Below are positions 47,655 through 57,324 of a DNA stretch of 64,000 nt, in pieces. This stretch comes from Actinoalloteichus hoggarensis (lineage in GTDB: Bacteria; Actinomycetota; Actinomycetes; Mycobacteriales; Pseudonocardiaceae). The position numbers and the translations under genes were made by a program. Under the pieces are notes generated by a model. It did not search any database, was not told the DNA's origin, and worked only from the letters and a program-made list of their open reading frames with translations. The DNA lies in NCBI RefSeq assembly GCF_002234535.1, contig NZ_CP022521.1, positions 1,984,001-2,048,000 on the forward strand, given 5' to 3'. How positions within the stretch are numbered: position 1 is the stretch's first letter; each line of letters starts with the position of its first letter.

Positions 47655-49498
47655 TGCCGGAGGCCAGGAGCAGGGGGATGCGCCGCCAGGTCCAGGTCCG
47701 GGCGCGAAACCGGGTCCGATCGGACGTGCAGAACAATCATCGACGGCTGCGCGTCGGCAGGCTCTTCCTGGTGCTGTGTCTGCTGATGACCTCGGTGAAG
47801 CTCGTCGAGGTGCAGGTCGTTCAGGCGGGCACGATCTCCGAGGGCTCCGAGCGGCAGCGGCGCAACGACACCGTCGTCAACGCCGAGCGCGGCGCCATCC
47901 TGGACCGCAACGGCAGTCCGCTGGCGATCAGCATCGAGACCAGACAGCTCTTCGCGCAGCCCAGCGTCATCGAGCGGGTGCAGCGCGAGGAGGGGGAGGA
48001 CCCGGCCGCCTACAAGCGGGAGATGGCGGCCTATCTCGTCGAGGTGCTCGGCGACGCCGTCGACGAGCAGGAGCTTCTCGACGACCTCCTCAGCGATCGG
48101 ACCTTCGTCTATCTCGTCGACGGCGTCCAGCCGAGCCAGGCCGAACTGATTCGGCAGACGTACCCCGAGATCGGCAGCGAGTACCGCGCCCGCCGGAGCT
48201 ATCCCGCTGGCTCGCTCGCCTCGAACATCCTCGGCTTCGCGAACTGGCGGCCGGACGAGAAGCTGGTCCGCGGCATCCACGGCCTGGAGAACTCCCGCAA
48301 CGATCTGCTGGCGGGCGAGGACGGACTGCTCGTCGCGGACACCGCGGAGGGGTCACGGGTCGTCATCCCCGGTTCGTCGCACGTCGTCGAGCCCGCCGTG
48401 CCGGGTTCCGATCTGATGCTCACCCTCGACTCCGATCTGCAGTTCGTGGTGCAGGACCAGCTCACCCGCCACGTGGAGGAGACGGGGGCCGAGGGCGGCA
48501 GCCTGGTCGTGCTCGACGCGAGGACCGCCGAGGTCCACGCCATGGTCAACGACAAGACCTTCGATCCGAACAACACCGCGGGGGTGACCCCTGAGCAGCT
48601 CGCCAACCCCGCCGTCTCGCATCCCTTCGAGCCCGGCTCGGTGAACAAGATCGTCGCGGTCGCCGCCGCCGTCGAGGACGGGCTGCTGGCACCCGACGAC
48701 GTGTTGCAGGTCCCAGGCTCGATCCAGGTCGCCGACCGGGTGATCCGCGACTCCTGGCCGCACGGGGTCGAGGCGATGACCGCGACGGGTGTACTGGCCC
48801 GTTCCTCCAACGTGGGCACCCTGATGATCTCCGACGAGGTCGGCGAGGACCGGTTCATGGAGATGCTCGGCCGGTTCGGGGTGGGGCGCCGCACCGACGT
48901 CGGCCTCCCCGGCGAGAGCGCGGGTCAGGTCCCGGCCAGGGAGAACTGGTCCGGCAGCACGTTCGGCAACCTGCCCATCGGGCAGGGCCTGAGCATGACG
49001 GCGTTGCAGATGGCGGGCATGTACCAGGCGTTGGCCAACGACGGCGTGCGCATCCCGCCGAGGATCATCGACGCGCGGATAGACCAGGACGGCGTCCGTA
49101 CCGAGGAGCCCACGCCGGACGGGGTGAAGGTCGTCAGCCCGGAGACGGCGTCGACCGTGCGGGACATGCTGCGCGCGGTCGTGCAGGACGAGCCCGGCCA
49201 GCGGGGCACCGGGACGGGCGCCGCGCTGCCCGGATACCAGATCGCGGGCAAGACGGGCACGGCCCAGCAGCCGGACCCAGAGACCGGTGCCTACAGCAGC
49301 GTCGACGAGTGGATCACCTTCGCGGGCATCCTCCCCGCCGACGATCCGAGATTCGTGATCGCAGTGATGTTGGACGCACCGGAGCCCGGCACGTCGGCGG
49401 CGCCCCTCTTCCGCGAGGTGGCCTCCTACCTGACGCAGCGTCATGAGATTCCGCTGTCGCCGGAGCCGAGCCCGATCGTGACCCTGACCGAGCGCTGA
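47654..49498 (+). CDS. ftsI: Septal peptidoglycan transpeptidase (PBP3/FtsI)
   Basis: 614-residue class B penicillin-binding protein, cross-linking peptidoglycan at the septum. One N-terminal transmembrane helix (GRLFLVLCLLMTSVKLVEV, about 35-53) is followed by the dimerisation domain (RGAILDRNGSPLAIS). The transpeptidase motifs are S329-x-x-K332 (EPGSVNK), S384-S-N386 and K533-T-G. The start ATG shares a base with the ftsL stop. Target of beta-lactams. Confidence 0.95.
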   Translation: MPEARSRGMRRQVQVRARNRVRSDVQNNHRRLRVGRLFLVLCLLMTSVKLVEVQVVQAGTISEGSERQRRNDTVVNAERGAILDRNGSPLAISIETRQLFAQPSVIERVQREEGEDPAAYKREMAAYLVEVLGDAVDEQELLDDLLSDRTFVYLVDGVQPSQAELIRQTYPEIGSEYRARRSYPAGSLASNILGFANWRPDEKLVRGIHGLENSRNDLLAGEDGLLVADTAEGSRVVIPGSSHVVEPAVPGSDLMLTLDSDLQFVVQDQLTRHVEETGAEGGSLVVLDARTAEVHAMVNDKTFDPNNTAGVTPEQLANPAVSHPFEPGSVNKIVAVAAAVEDGLLAPDDVLQVPGSIQVADRVIRDSWPHGVEAMTATGVLARSSNVGTLMISDEVGEDRFMEMLGRFGVGRRTDVGLPGESAGQVPARENWSGSTFGNLPIGQGLSMTALQMAGMYQALANDGVRIPPRIIDARIDQDGVRTEEPTPDGVKVVSPETASTVRDMLRAVVQDEPGQRGTGTGAALPGYQIAGKTGTAQQPDPETGAYSSVDEWITFAGILPADDPRFVIAVMLDAPEPGTSAAPLFREVASYLTQRHEIPLSPEPSPIVTLTER

Positions 49499-49719
49499 GG
49501 CCGCCGGGCCGCCGGGAGACTCGATCTTCTCGGGCGACCTGCGCTCGGTCCGGATGACCGGGTGTGGACCTCGGCTCGACGGGGAACTCCGATCGCGTGT
49601 GGACTCTCCGGCGGCCCGCCACCGGGGGTGTTCGAGACCAGGGCGGATCCTCGCCTGTTACGCCATCGGAATCGACTGCTGGGACGGTCCCATGTGTCAG
49701 GTGTCGCGAGCCGCGTCGG

Positions 49720-49733
49720 TAGCCTTTCGCGCG
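49720..49733 (+). promoter_or_regulatory. Possible internal promoter with leaderless start for murE
   Basis: TAGCCT at 49720-49725 would place transcription start at or near the G of GTG 49733. No ribosome site precedes this GTG. The -35 region is weak, so confidence is low. The 234-bp gap after ftsI leaves room for a separate promoter. Confidence 0.35.
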
Positions 49734-51304
49734 TGTCAGCCCTCGCCTCCCCGAAAGCCGTCATGAAGGCGCCGAGACCGGCCCACGTGACGCCCAGTTC
49801 GGTGGCAGAACTCGCGAGCGTCGTGGCTGCCGGACTTCAGGTCGAGAAGACCAGTCTGACGCCGGACGCGCGAGTGGTCACCGGTGCCACTCTTCGTGCT
49901 CAGGACGTCCGCCCCGGTGATCTGTTCGCCGCCCTGCCGGGTGCCCGTGCGCACGGCGCGGACTTCGCCGATCAGGCGGCGGCGGCGGGTGCCGTCGCCC
50001 TGCTCACCGACGAGGAGGGCAGCAGACGCGCCGTCGCGGCGGGCGTCGCCCTGCCGACCCTGGTGCACCCCGACCCTCGGGCCGCGATCGGGCCGGCGGC
50101 CGCGCGGGTCTACGGCGATCCCTCGAAGCTGCTGCGCGTGCTCGGCATCACCGGGACCTCCGGGAAGACCACCACCTGCTATCTGATCGACGGCGGTCTG
50201 CGGGCGGCGGGCGTGTCGACCGGACTGGTGGGCACCGTCGAGACTCGGGTGGCGGGCGAGCGTCTGAACAGCGCCTTCACCACTCCCGAGGCGCCGGACC
50301 TCCAAGCGCTGTTCGCGCTGATGGTCGAGCGCGGTGTCGGACACGTCTCGATGGAGGTCTCCAGCCACGCGCTGTCGCTGGGGCGGGTGGGCGGCACCGA
50401 GTTCGCCGTCGGCGGGTTCACGAACCTCTCTCAGGATCACCTGGACTTCCACCGTGATCTCGAGGACTACTTCGCGGCCAAGGCTCGGCTGTTCGACGGC
50501 CGCGCCAGGCACGAGGTGGTCTGCGTCGACGGTGGCTGGGGCGCCCGGCTGGTCACCCCGGACACGATCACCGTCGCCACCGGAGCGGACGCCGAGGCAT
50601 CCTGGTCCGTCCGTGACGCGCGCGCTCTGCCCACCGGGGAGCAGACCTTCGTCGCGCTCGGCCCGGACGGCGTGCGCCTCGACCTCCGGATTCGGCTGCC
50701 CGGACCGTTCAACATCGCCAACGCGCTGCTGGCCGCCGCGTGTCTGCACGCCGACGGCATCCCGGCCGACGCCATCGCCGCAGGCCTGTCCGCCGTGGAC
50801 GTGCCGGGTCGGATGGAACGGGTCGTGGAGGGCCAGCCGTTCGTCGCGATGGTCGACTACTCGCACAAGCCCGGCGCCGTGGCCGCCGTGCTGGACGCCG
50901 CGCGCGCCCAGACCGAGGGCCGCGTGCTGGTGGTACTGGGCTGCGGCGGTGAACGCGATACGGGCAAGCGGCCTGCGATGGGTGAGGAGGCCGCCCGTCG
51001 CGCCGATCTCCTCGTCGTCACGGACGACAATCCGCGGGGCGAGGACCCGACCTCGATCCGCTCGGCGATGCTGACGGGCGCCCTGGCCGTCCCGAGGGCC
51101 CAGCGCGGCGAGATCGTCGAGATCGGCGATCGTCGTGCGGCGATCACCGAGGCGGTGGCCAGGGCCAGGCCCGGCGACATCCTGGTGGTCGCGGGCAAGG
51201 GGCATGAGACCGGGCAGCACGTGGGCGAGATCGTGCTGCCCTTCTCCGATCGCGATGTGCTCGCCGAGGCCGTCCGGGCCCGTGAGACCGAGGAGAACCG
51301 TTGA
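49733..51304 (+). CDS. murE: UDP-MurNAc-L-Ala-D-Glu:meso-DAP ligase
   Basis: 523 residues if started at GTG 49733 (VSALASPKAVMKAPRP); ATG 49763 is an alternative. A TAGCCT -10-like element ends 8 bases before the GTG, so the transcript could be leaderless. The ATP motif GITGTSGKTTT is near residue 140. The specificity motif DNPRGEDP marks meso-diaminopimelate rather than lysine as the added amino acid, in line with dapA/dapB in this window. Cytoplasmic wall-precursor step. Overlaps murF by TTGA. Confidence 0.94.
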   Translation: MSALASPKAVMKAPRPAHVTPSSVAELASVVAAGLQVEKTSLTPDARVVTGATLRAQDVRPGDLFAALPGARAHGADFADQAAAAGAVALLTDEEGSRRAVAAGVALPTLVHPDPRAAIGPAAARVYGDPSKLLRVLGITGTSGKTTTCYLIDGGLRAAGVSTGLVGTVETRVAGERLNSAFTTPEAPDLQALFALMVERGVGHVSMEVSSHALSLGRVGGTEFAVGGFTNLSQDHLDFHRDLEDYFAAKARLFDGRARHEVVCVDGGWGARLVTPDTITVATGADAEASWSVRDARALPTGEQTFVALGPDGVRLDLRIRLPGPFNIANALLAAACLHADGIPADAIAAGLSAVDVPGRMERVVEGQPFVAMVDYSHKPGAVAAVLDAARAQTEGRVLVVLGCGGERDTGKRPAMGEEAARRADLLVVTDDNPRGEDPTSIRSAMLTGALAVPRAQRGEIVEIGDRRAAITEAVARARPGDILVVAGKGHETGQHVGEIVLPFSDRDVLAEAVRARETEENR

Positions 51305-52803
51305 TCAGACTCACGCTGGGCGAGATCGCCGAGGTCGTCGGCGGCAGGCTGCACCGGGCCGACGGGTCGGAGACGATCACCTCGACGGTGGAGTTCGACA
51401 CACGGAAGCTGACCGAGGGCGGCCTGTTCGTCGCGCTGCCCGGCGAGCGGGTCGACGGACACGACTTCGCCGCTCAGGCCGTCGCGGCAGGCGCCGCAGG
51501 CGTTCTGGCGGCCCGTGCGGTGGACGCCCCGGCGGTGATCGTCCCGCCCGTCACGGAGTCGGATCGACCGGGCACTCCGGTGGCCCTGCTGGGTGACGCG
51601 AGCGGTGCCGGGGCGTCGGTGCTGGCCGCGCTGGCCGCCGTGGCGCGTGAGGTGGCGTCCCGACTGAGCCGGGCCGGGTTGACCGTCGTCGGGGTCACGG
51701 GCTCGTCCGGGAAGACCTCGACGAAGGATCTGATCGCACAGCTGTTGGAGCCGATGGGCGAGACCGTGGCGCCGCCCGGCTCCTTCAACAACGAGTTGGG
51801 GCATCCCTGGACCGTGCTGCGGGCCGACGAGCACACCCGGCATCTGGCGTTGGAGCTGTCGGCGCGCGGCCCCGGCCACATCGCCGAGCTGTGCTCGATC
51901 GCCCCGCCGCGCATCGGCGCCGTCCTCAACGTCGGCACCGCGCATCTCGGGGAGTTCGGCTCGCAGGAGGCGGTGGCCCGCACCAAGGGTGAGCTGCCCG
52001 CGGCGCTCCCCGCCGAGGCCGACGGCGGCGTGGCGATCCTCAACAGAGACGACCCGAGGGTGGCCGCGATGGCGGAGCGCACCTCTGCCAAGATCATCTT
52101 CTTCGGACACGGCAAGGACGCCGACGTGCGAGCGGTCGACGTGACCCTCGATCAGACGGCGCGGCCGAGCTTCCGGCTCGTCACTCCGCAGGGCGAGGCG
52201 CCGGTCAGCATGGAGCTGCACGGCGCCCACCAGGTGGACAACGCGCTCGCCGCCGCCGCGATCGCCCTGGAACTGGGGGCGTCCGTCGCGGAGGTCGCCG
52301 AGCGGCTGTCCACCGCCCGGCGGCGATCGGCGCGACGGATGGAGGTCACCGAGCGGTCCGACGGCGTCGTGGTGGTCAACGACTCGTACAACGCCAATCC
52401 CGAATCGGTGCGGGCCGCGCTGCGGACCCTCGCGTCGATGGCACGGGACACCGAGGGGGAGCCGCGCCGAAGCTGGGCGGTGCTCGGGGTGATGGGCGAG
52501 CTGGGGCCCGACGGCGTCGCCGCACACGACGAGATCGGCAGGCTGGCGGTCCGGTTGAACATCAGCAGGCTGGTGGTCGTGGGGGAGCAGGCCCGCCCGA
52601 TGTATCAGGGCGCGGTCCTGGAAGGCTCTTGGGGGAACGAAGCGGTACTGGTGCCTGACGTGGCAGGCGCCGTCGATCTGTTGGGCGATCAGCTGCAGCC
52701 CGGTGACGTCGTGCTGGTCAAGGCGTCGAAGGTCGCCGAACTCTGGCGAGTGGCCGACGCGATCCTCGACGAGTCACGGGCATCGAACGGAGGCACTTCG
52801 TGA
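51301..52803 (+). CDS. murF: UDP-MurNAc-tripeptide:D-Ala-D-Ala ligase
   Basis: 500 residues; adds D-Ala-D-Ala to complete the pentapeptide precursor. The ATP loop [14 protein letters not shown] is near residue 138, with the Mur-ligase NNELGHP and [10 protein letters not shown] motifs. Translation begins at TTG 51301, overlapping the murE stop, and the gene overlaps mraY (GTGA). Confidence 0.95.
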   Translation: MIRLTLGEIAEVVGGRLHRADGSETITSTVEFDTRKLTEGGLFVALPGERVDGHDFAAQAVAAGAAGVLAARAVDAPAVIVPPVTESDRPGTPVALLGDASGAGASVLAALAAVAREVASRLSRAGLTVVGVTGSSGKTSTKDLIAQLLEPMGETVAPPGSFNNELGHPWTVLRADEHTRHLALELSARGPGHIAELCSIAPPRIGAVLNVGTAHLGEFGSQEAVARTKGELPAALPAEADGGVAILNRDDPRVAAMAERTSAKIIFFGHGKDADVRAVDVTLDQTARPSFRLVTPQGEAPVSMELHGAHQVDNALAAAAIALELGASVAEVAERLSTARRRSARRMEVTERSDGVVVVNDSYNANPESVRAALRTLASMARDTEGEPRRSWAVLGVMGELGPDGVAAHDEIGRLAVRLNISRLVVVGEQARPMYQGAVLEGSWGNEAVLVPDVAGAVDLLGDQLQPGDVVLVKASKVAELWRVADAILDESRASNGGTS

Positions 52804-53873
52804 GACCGATCCTCATCGCGGCCATGGTCGCGCTTGCGGTATCGATCCTGCTCACCCCATACCTGATCCGAGTGTTCTCTCGGCAGGGCTTCGGCCAGGA
52901 GATTCGGGAGGAGGGACCGCAGAGCCACCAGGGCAAGCGCGGCACGCCGACCATGGGCGGCGTGGCGATCCTGCTGGCGATCTGGGCGGGTTACCTCGCC
53001 ACGCACCTGACCGTCGGCGACGGGCCCACGGCCTCCGGACTGCTGGTCCTGATGCTCACCACGGTGCTGGGCATCGTCGGATTCCTCGACGACTTCCTCA
53101 AGATCCGCAAGCAGCGCAACCTCGGCCTGAACAAGACGGCGAAGCTCGTCGGGCAGTTCCTGGCCGCCGTGATCTTCGCCATCCTGGCCCTGCGATTCGC
53201 CAACGACCGGGGACTCACGCCTGCCTCCGTGCACCTGTCGTTCATGCGCGACATCGCGGTGGTCTCGTTCGGCGTCGTCGGTTTCGTGGTCTTCTGCAAC
53301 ATCGCGATCATGGCCTGGTCGAACGCGGTGAACCTGACCGACGGCCTGGACGGGCTCGCGGGCGGCAGCGCGGCCATGGTTCTGGCCAGCTACGTGCTGA
53401 TCACCTTCTGGCAGTTCCGCTACGACTGCGGAATCCGGCCCACTCCCGGTTGTTACGACGTCCGTGACCCGTTGGACCTGGCGATCATCGCGGCCGCCGC
53501 GATGGCGGGCTGTATCGGCTTCCTCTGGTGGAACGCGGCACCCGCGAAGATCTTCATGGGCGACACCGGCTCGCTCGCCCTCGGCGGTCTGCTCGCGGGC
53601 CTGTCCATCACCAGCCGGACCGAGCTGCTCATGGTGATCCTGGGCGGCCTGTTCGTGGTCGAGGCGCTGTCGGTGAGCCTTCAGGTCGTCGTCTTCCGGA
53701 CGACACGCAGACGAATGTTCCGCATGGCACCGTTCCACCATCACTTCGAACTGGGCGGCTGGGCGGAGACCACGGTCATCATCCGGTTCTGGCTGCTGTC
53801 CGGTGTCACCTGTCTGCTGGGTCTGGGCATCTTCTACAGCGACTGGGCGGGCGCGTCCGGTCTGACGCCGTAG
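52800..53873 (+). CDS. mraY: Phospho-MurNAc-pentapeptide translocase
   Basis: 357-residue integral membrane enzyme with about 10 helices that makes lipid I on the inner face of the membrane. Conserved sites: [29 protein letters not shown] (Asp pair), [13 protein letters not shown], and [11 protein letters not shown] with the HHHFE loop ([10 protein letters not shown]). The GTG start overlaps murF. A 361-bp gap, unusual within this cluster, separates it from murD. Confidence 0.96.
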   Translation: MRPILIAAMVALAVSILLTPYLIRVFSRQGFGQEIREEGPQSHQGKRGTPTMGGVAILLAIWAGYLATHLTVGDGPTASGLLVLMLTTVLGIVGFLDDFLKIRKQRNLGLNKTAKLVGQFLAAVIFAILALRFANDRGLTPASVHLSFMRDIAVVSFGVVGFVVFCNIAIMAWSNAVNLTDGLDGLAGGSAAMVLASYVLITFWQFRYDCGIRPTPGCYDVRDPLDLAIIAAAAMAGCIGFLWWNAAPAKIFMGDTGSLALGGLLAGLSITSRTELLMVILGGLFVVEALSVSLQVVVFRTTRRRMFRMAPFHHHFELGGWAETTVIIRFWLLSGVTCLLGLGIFYSDWAGASGLTP

Positions 53874-54234
53874 CTCACCTCGGCGGCACCGTCGGTCGTC
53901 CACCGTGGAGAATCGCGGCAGCGGACGGCCGACGGGCAGGCGGCCCTCGGCGGACGGCGGCGGACACGGCATGCCGACAGGCCCGGGATCAGCCGCCTCG
54001 CTCCGCGAAGGCGAGGGACGAAGAACGCCGCATGAGCGGTGACGGCGGGCACGGCGAGGCTCGCCCGCGGCGAAGGACACACCGCGGCGCGGCTCGGTGC
54101 GCGTATCGGGTTCGGGCGGCGCGGCCCGAGCCCGCCGGGACGGCCGGGCACCGACGCCTCGGCGCTCCCGTGAGCTCGCCGCGGGGTTCGGCACGGCGGA
54201 ACGAGACGGGATATGACGTGATCAGCAGGAGGAG
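53874..54234. other. 361-bp gap inside the dcw cluster
   Basis: No gene recognised; a 60-70 codon frame ending at murD is Arg/Gly/Ala-rich low complexity. The gap ends with an AGGAGGAG ribosome site (about 54226-54233) for murD. It may carry an internal promoter, but none is clear. Confidence 0.45.
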
Positions 54235-55824
54235 ATGACGGTGGACGGCTCACCCTTCGCCGGGCTCTCGGTGCTCGTGGCGGGCGCCGGCGTGTCGGGT
54301 GTCTCGGCCGCCAGGGCACTGCTCGCGCAGGGCGCGACGGTGTCGGTCGTGGACGGCTCGCCTGCCCGGATCGAATCGATGAACCTGCCTGCGGTCACCG
54401 GGCTGGTCGGCGTCGACGTCGTGCCCCCGGGAATCGACCTCGTGGTCACGAGCCCCGGATGGCGGCCCACCGCACCGCTGCTGGTCGCCGCCGCCGACGC
54501 GGGCGTCGAGGTGATCGGCGAGGTGGAGCTGGCCTGGCGACTCGACCAGGCGCGGCCGGACGGGCCCGCGGACTGGCTGGTCGTCACCGGGACCAACGGC
54601 AAGACCACGACGGTGAGCATGGTGGAGTCGATCCTGCTCGCCGCCGGCCTCGACGCGGTCGCCTGCGGCAACGTCGGGCTGCCCGTCGTCGACGCCGTCC
54701 TGTCCGGCCACCGGGTGCTCGCGGTGGAGCTGTCGAGCTTCCAGCTTCACTGGTCGTCCTCCGTACGGCCCGCCGCCGGGCTGGTGCTCAACGTCGCCGA
54801 GGACCATCTGGACTGGCACGGCTCCGCCGCGGCCTACGGGGCGGCCAAGGCACGGGCCCTGCTCGGGCCGGTCGCCGTCGCGGGCGTCGACGACGAGCCC
54901 GCCGCCGCGCTGCTGGCTGCGTCGCCCGCCGATCGTCGGATCGGGGTGACGGCCGCCGAGCCCGCCGAGGGGCAGTTCGGCGTCTCGGCGGGCGTGCTGG
55001 TGGACCGGGTCTTCGGACCGGACGGTGACGCGGTGTCGCTGATCGACGCCGAACTGATCCGACCAGTCGGACCGACCGGAATCGTCGACGCCCTGGCGGC
55101 GGCCGCGTTGACCAGGTCCTACGGCGTCGCGCCGGAGTCGGTCGAGGCGGGGTTGCGGGACTTCCGGCCGGGCGCGCACCGAGCGGTGGTCGTCGCCGAG
55201 CACGACGGGATCGTGTACGTCGACGACTCCAAGGCCACGAATCCGCATGCCGCCGCCGCGTCGCTGCGCGGACACGCCAGGGTCGTCTGGCTCGCGGGCG
55301 GGCTGCTCAAGGGCGCCTCGGTCGACGACCTGGTGGCCGAGACCGGCGATCGGCTCGCCGCCGCCGTCCTCTTCGGCGCCGACCGGGCCCTCATCGCCGC
55401 CGCCCTGGCGCGACACGCACCGGATGTCCCGGTCTACGAGGTCGCCACGGGTGACGATAAGGCCATGCGGGAGGCGGTGGACATCGCGAGCCAGGTAGCT
55501 CGTCCGGGTGAGACCGTGCTGTTGGCTCCCGCCGCAGCGTCGATGGACATGTTCACCGACTACGCCCATCGGGGTGATTCCTTCGCGGCGGCGGTACTGG
55601 ATCGGCAGGCCGCCGAGGGCGTGGCCGAGGAGTCCGCCGAGGGCGATGGCGGCGCCCCTGAGCGTGACACCCGTCCCGTCGCCCGCCCCGCCGGGACCGA
55701 ACGCGCCGACTCCGACCGCATCGGGGCTGAGCGGCTCGGCGGCGACGACACCGGCGCCGGCCGCCCGGGCAGCGGAGCCGACACCGGCTCCGACGACGTT
55801 GTCGAACGGGGTGGCTCGGTCTGA
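54235..55824 (+). CDS. murD: UDP-MurNAc-L-alanine:D-glutamate ligase
   Basis: 529 residues. N-terminal Rossmann-type domain (VLVAGAGVSGVSAARALLAQGA), ATP motif VVTGTNGKTTTVSMVES near residue 118, then ELSSFQLHW and YVDDSKATNPHAAAASLRG. The conserved enzyme ends near residue 455 (SMDMFTDYAHRGDSFAAAV). It is followed by a disordered tail of about 70 residues rich in Asp, Gly, Arg and Ala, not usual for MurD. Its TGA stop overlaps a CTG that appears to start ftsW. Confidence 0.94.
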   Translation: MTVDGSPFAGLSVLVAGAGVSGVSAARALLAQGATVSVVDGSPARIESMNLPAVTGLVGVDVVPPGIDLVVTSPGWRPTAPLLVAAADAGVEVIGEVELAWRLDQARPDGPADWLVVTGTNGKTTTVSMVESILLAAGLDAVACGNVGLPVVDAVLSGHRVLAVELSSFQLHWSSSVRPAAGLVLNVAEDHLDWHGSAAAYGAAKARALLGPVAVAGVDDEPAAALLAASPADRRIGVTAAEPAEGQFGVSAGVLVDRVFGPDGDAVSLIDAELIRPVGPTGIVDALAAAALTRSYGVAPESVEAGLRDFRPGAHRAVVVAEHDGIVYVDDSKATNPHAAAASLRGHARVVWLAGGLLKGASVDDLVAETGDRLAAAVLFGADRALIAAALARHAPDVPVYEVATGDDKAMREAVDIASQVARPGETVLLAPAAASMDMFTDYAHRGDSFAAAVLDRQAAEGVAEESAEGDGGAPERDTRPVARPAGTERADSDRIGAERLGGDDTGAGRPGSGADTGSDDVVERGGSV

Positions 55825-57263
55825 CACGAGACGCGGCGACGAAGAACTCACGCGCCAGGGCGACACCGGGGGCCAAGTCCGATCGGCTCAGCGGTTTCGC
55901 ACTGCTGCGCGGAGTCCTGACCGCGTGGCTGGCCCGCCCGCTCACGTCGTTCCACCTCGTGCTCGCCGTGTTCGGCCTGCTGACCGTGTTCGGCCTGGTG
56001 ATGGTGCTGTCCGCCTCGGCGGTGGACTCGATGGACCAGTACGGGTCGTCGTACGCGATCTTCTACCGGCAGCTGCTCTACTGCGGGGTGGGCCTGGTCC
56101 TCTTCCTCGTGGTGCTGCGCATCCCGCCCAAGACGTTCCGCAGACTCAGCCCGCTGATGCTGGCGGTCTGCCTGCTCCTGCTGGCCCTGGTGCTGGTCGT
56201 CGGGCACGAGGCTGGCGGAGCGCGCAGCTGGTTCCGGCTGGGGCCGCTGCCGTCCTTCCAGCCTGTCGAGGTCGCCAAGGTCGCCTTCGCTCTCTGGGGC
56301 GCGCACGTCCTGGTGGTCAAGCGGGCGCTGTTGAGCCAGTGGCGGCACCTGCTGGTCCCGGTGATCCCGGTCGCGCTGTTGATCTTCACCCTGATCATGA
56401 TGCAGCCGGACCTCGGCAGCACGATCACCGTCGGCATCGTGATGCTGGCGCTGCTGTGGTTCGCCGGGGCTCCGCTGCGCCTCTTCGCCGTGATCGTGCT
56501 CGCGGGCGTCACCGGCGCGCTGGTGCTCGCACTGTCGGCGCCCTACCGGCTGGACAGGATGCTGTCCTTCTTCGATCCGGCGGGCGACCCGCTCAACACC
56601 GGCTATCACGCGCGCCAGGCACTGTTCGCGCTGGCGGACGGCGGGATGCTCGGCAAGGGGCTCGGCCAGGGCAGCGCGAAGTTCAGCTATCTGCCCAACG
56701 TGCACAACGACTTCATCTTCGCCGTCGTCGGCGAAGAACTCGGCCTGGTCGGCTGCGCCCTGGTCATCGGGCTGTTCGCGACGCTGGCCTACGTCGGTCT
56801 GCGCATCGCCGCCCGCAACACCGACCCGTGGAACCGGCTGGTGGCCGCGACCCTGACCACCTGGCTCGTCGCCCAGGCCGCGGTCAACATCGGCTACGTG
56901 GTCGGCCTGCTGCCGGTCACCGGTCTCCAACTCCCGCTGATGTCCTCCGGCGGAACGAGTCTCATCGCCGTGATGATCGTCTTCGGTATGCTCGCGAACT
57001 TCGCCCGGCATGAGCCGGAGGCCGTGGCCGCGCTGCGTTCGCAGGGCGTGAACCGACGGCGCCGCTGGTTCCACCTGCCGCTGCCCGACGCCTACCGGCC
57101 TCGGCCGCGCCGCAGGCCCGCGCGGCCCGCCACCCAGCCCCGACGGCCGGGACGGCCGACGGGCACCCTTCGCACGACCGGACAGGCGGCCGCGCGCGGC
57201 CGCGCCGGTCGGGCGCCCTCCGCACGGACCGGCCGACGACGTCGTCCGAGGCGGGCGCCATGA
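55821..57263 (+). CDS. ftsW: Septal peptidoglycan polymerase FtsW, probable CTG start
   Basis: 480-residue SEDS glycosyltransferase with 10 membrane helices. The first ATG/GTG/TTG in frame is GTG 55959, but that would cut into the first helix and drop the conserved [20 protein letters not shown] segment seen in mycobacterial FtsW. The frame is open back to a stop at 55728 and holds no ATG, GTG or TTG before 55959. CTG 55821 overlaps the murD stop as CTGA, exactly like the GTGA/TTGA/ATGA joints elsewhere in this cluster. SEDS residues are in [14 protein letters not shown]-like FQPVEVAK, and the MSSGGTSL loop. A long Arg/Pro tail closes the protein. Confidence 0.88.
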   Translation: MTRDAATKNSRARATPGAKSDRLSGFALLRGVLTAWLARPLTSFHLVLAVFGLLTVFGLVMVLSASAVDSMDQYGSSYAIFYRQLLYCGVGLVLFLVVLRIPPKTFRRLSPLMLAVCLLLLALVLVVGHEAGGARSWFRLGPLPSFQPVEVAKVAFALWGAHVLVVKRALLSQWRHLLVPVIPVALLIFTLIMMQPDLGSTITVGIVMLALLWFAGAPLRLFAVIVLAGVTGALVLALSAPYRLDRMLSFFDPAGDPLNTGYHARQALFALADGGMLGKGLGQGSAKFSYLPNVHNDFIFAVVGEELGLVGCALVIGLFATLAYVGLRIAARNTDPWNRLVAATLTTWLVAQAAVNIGYVVGLLPVTGLQLPLMSSGGTSLIAVMIVFGMLANFARHEPEAVAALRSQGVNRRRRWFHLPLPDAYRPRPRRRPARPATQPRRPGRPTGTLRTTGQAAARGRAGRAPSARTGRRRRPRRAP

Positions 57264-57324
57264 CCACCCCCGATCGCCGGGTCGCGTCGATCCCGGCATC
57301 CCACTTATCAGGAGGTCTTCGACG

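Noticed and set aside
55959-57263. ftsW starting at GTG 55959
   Set aside because: It would remove the conserved ARPLTSFHL lead and cut into the first transmembrane helix; the upstream frame is open and conserved-looking.
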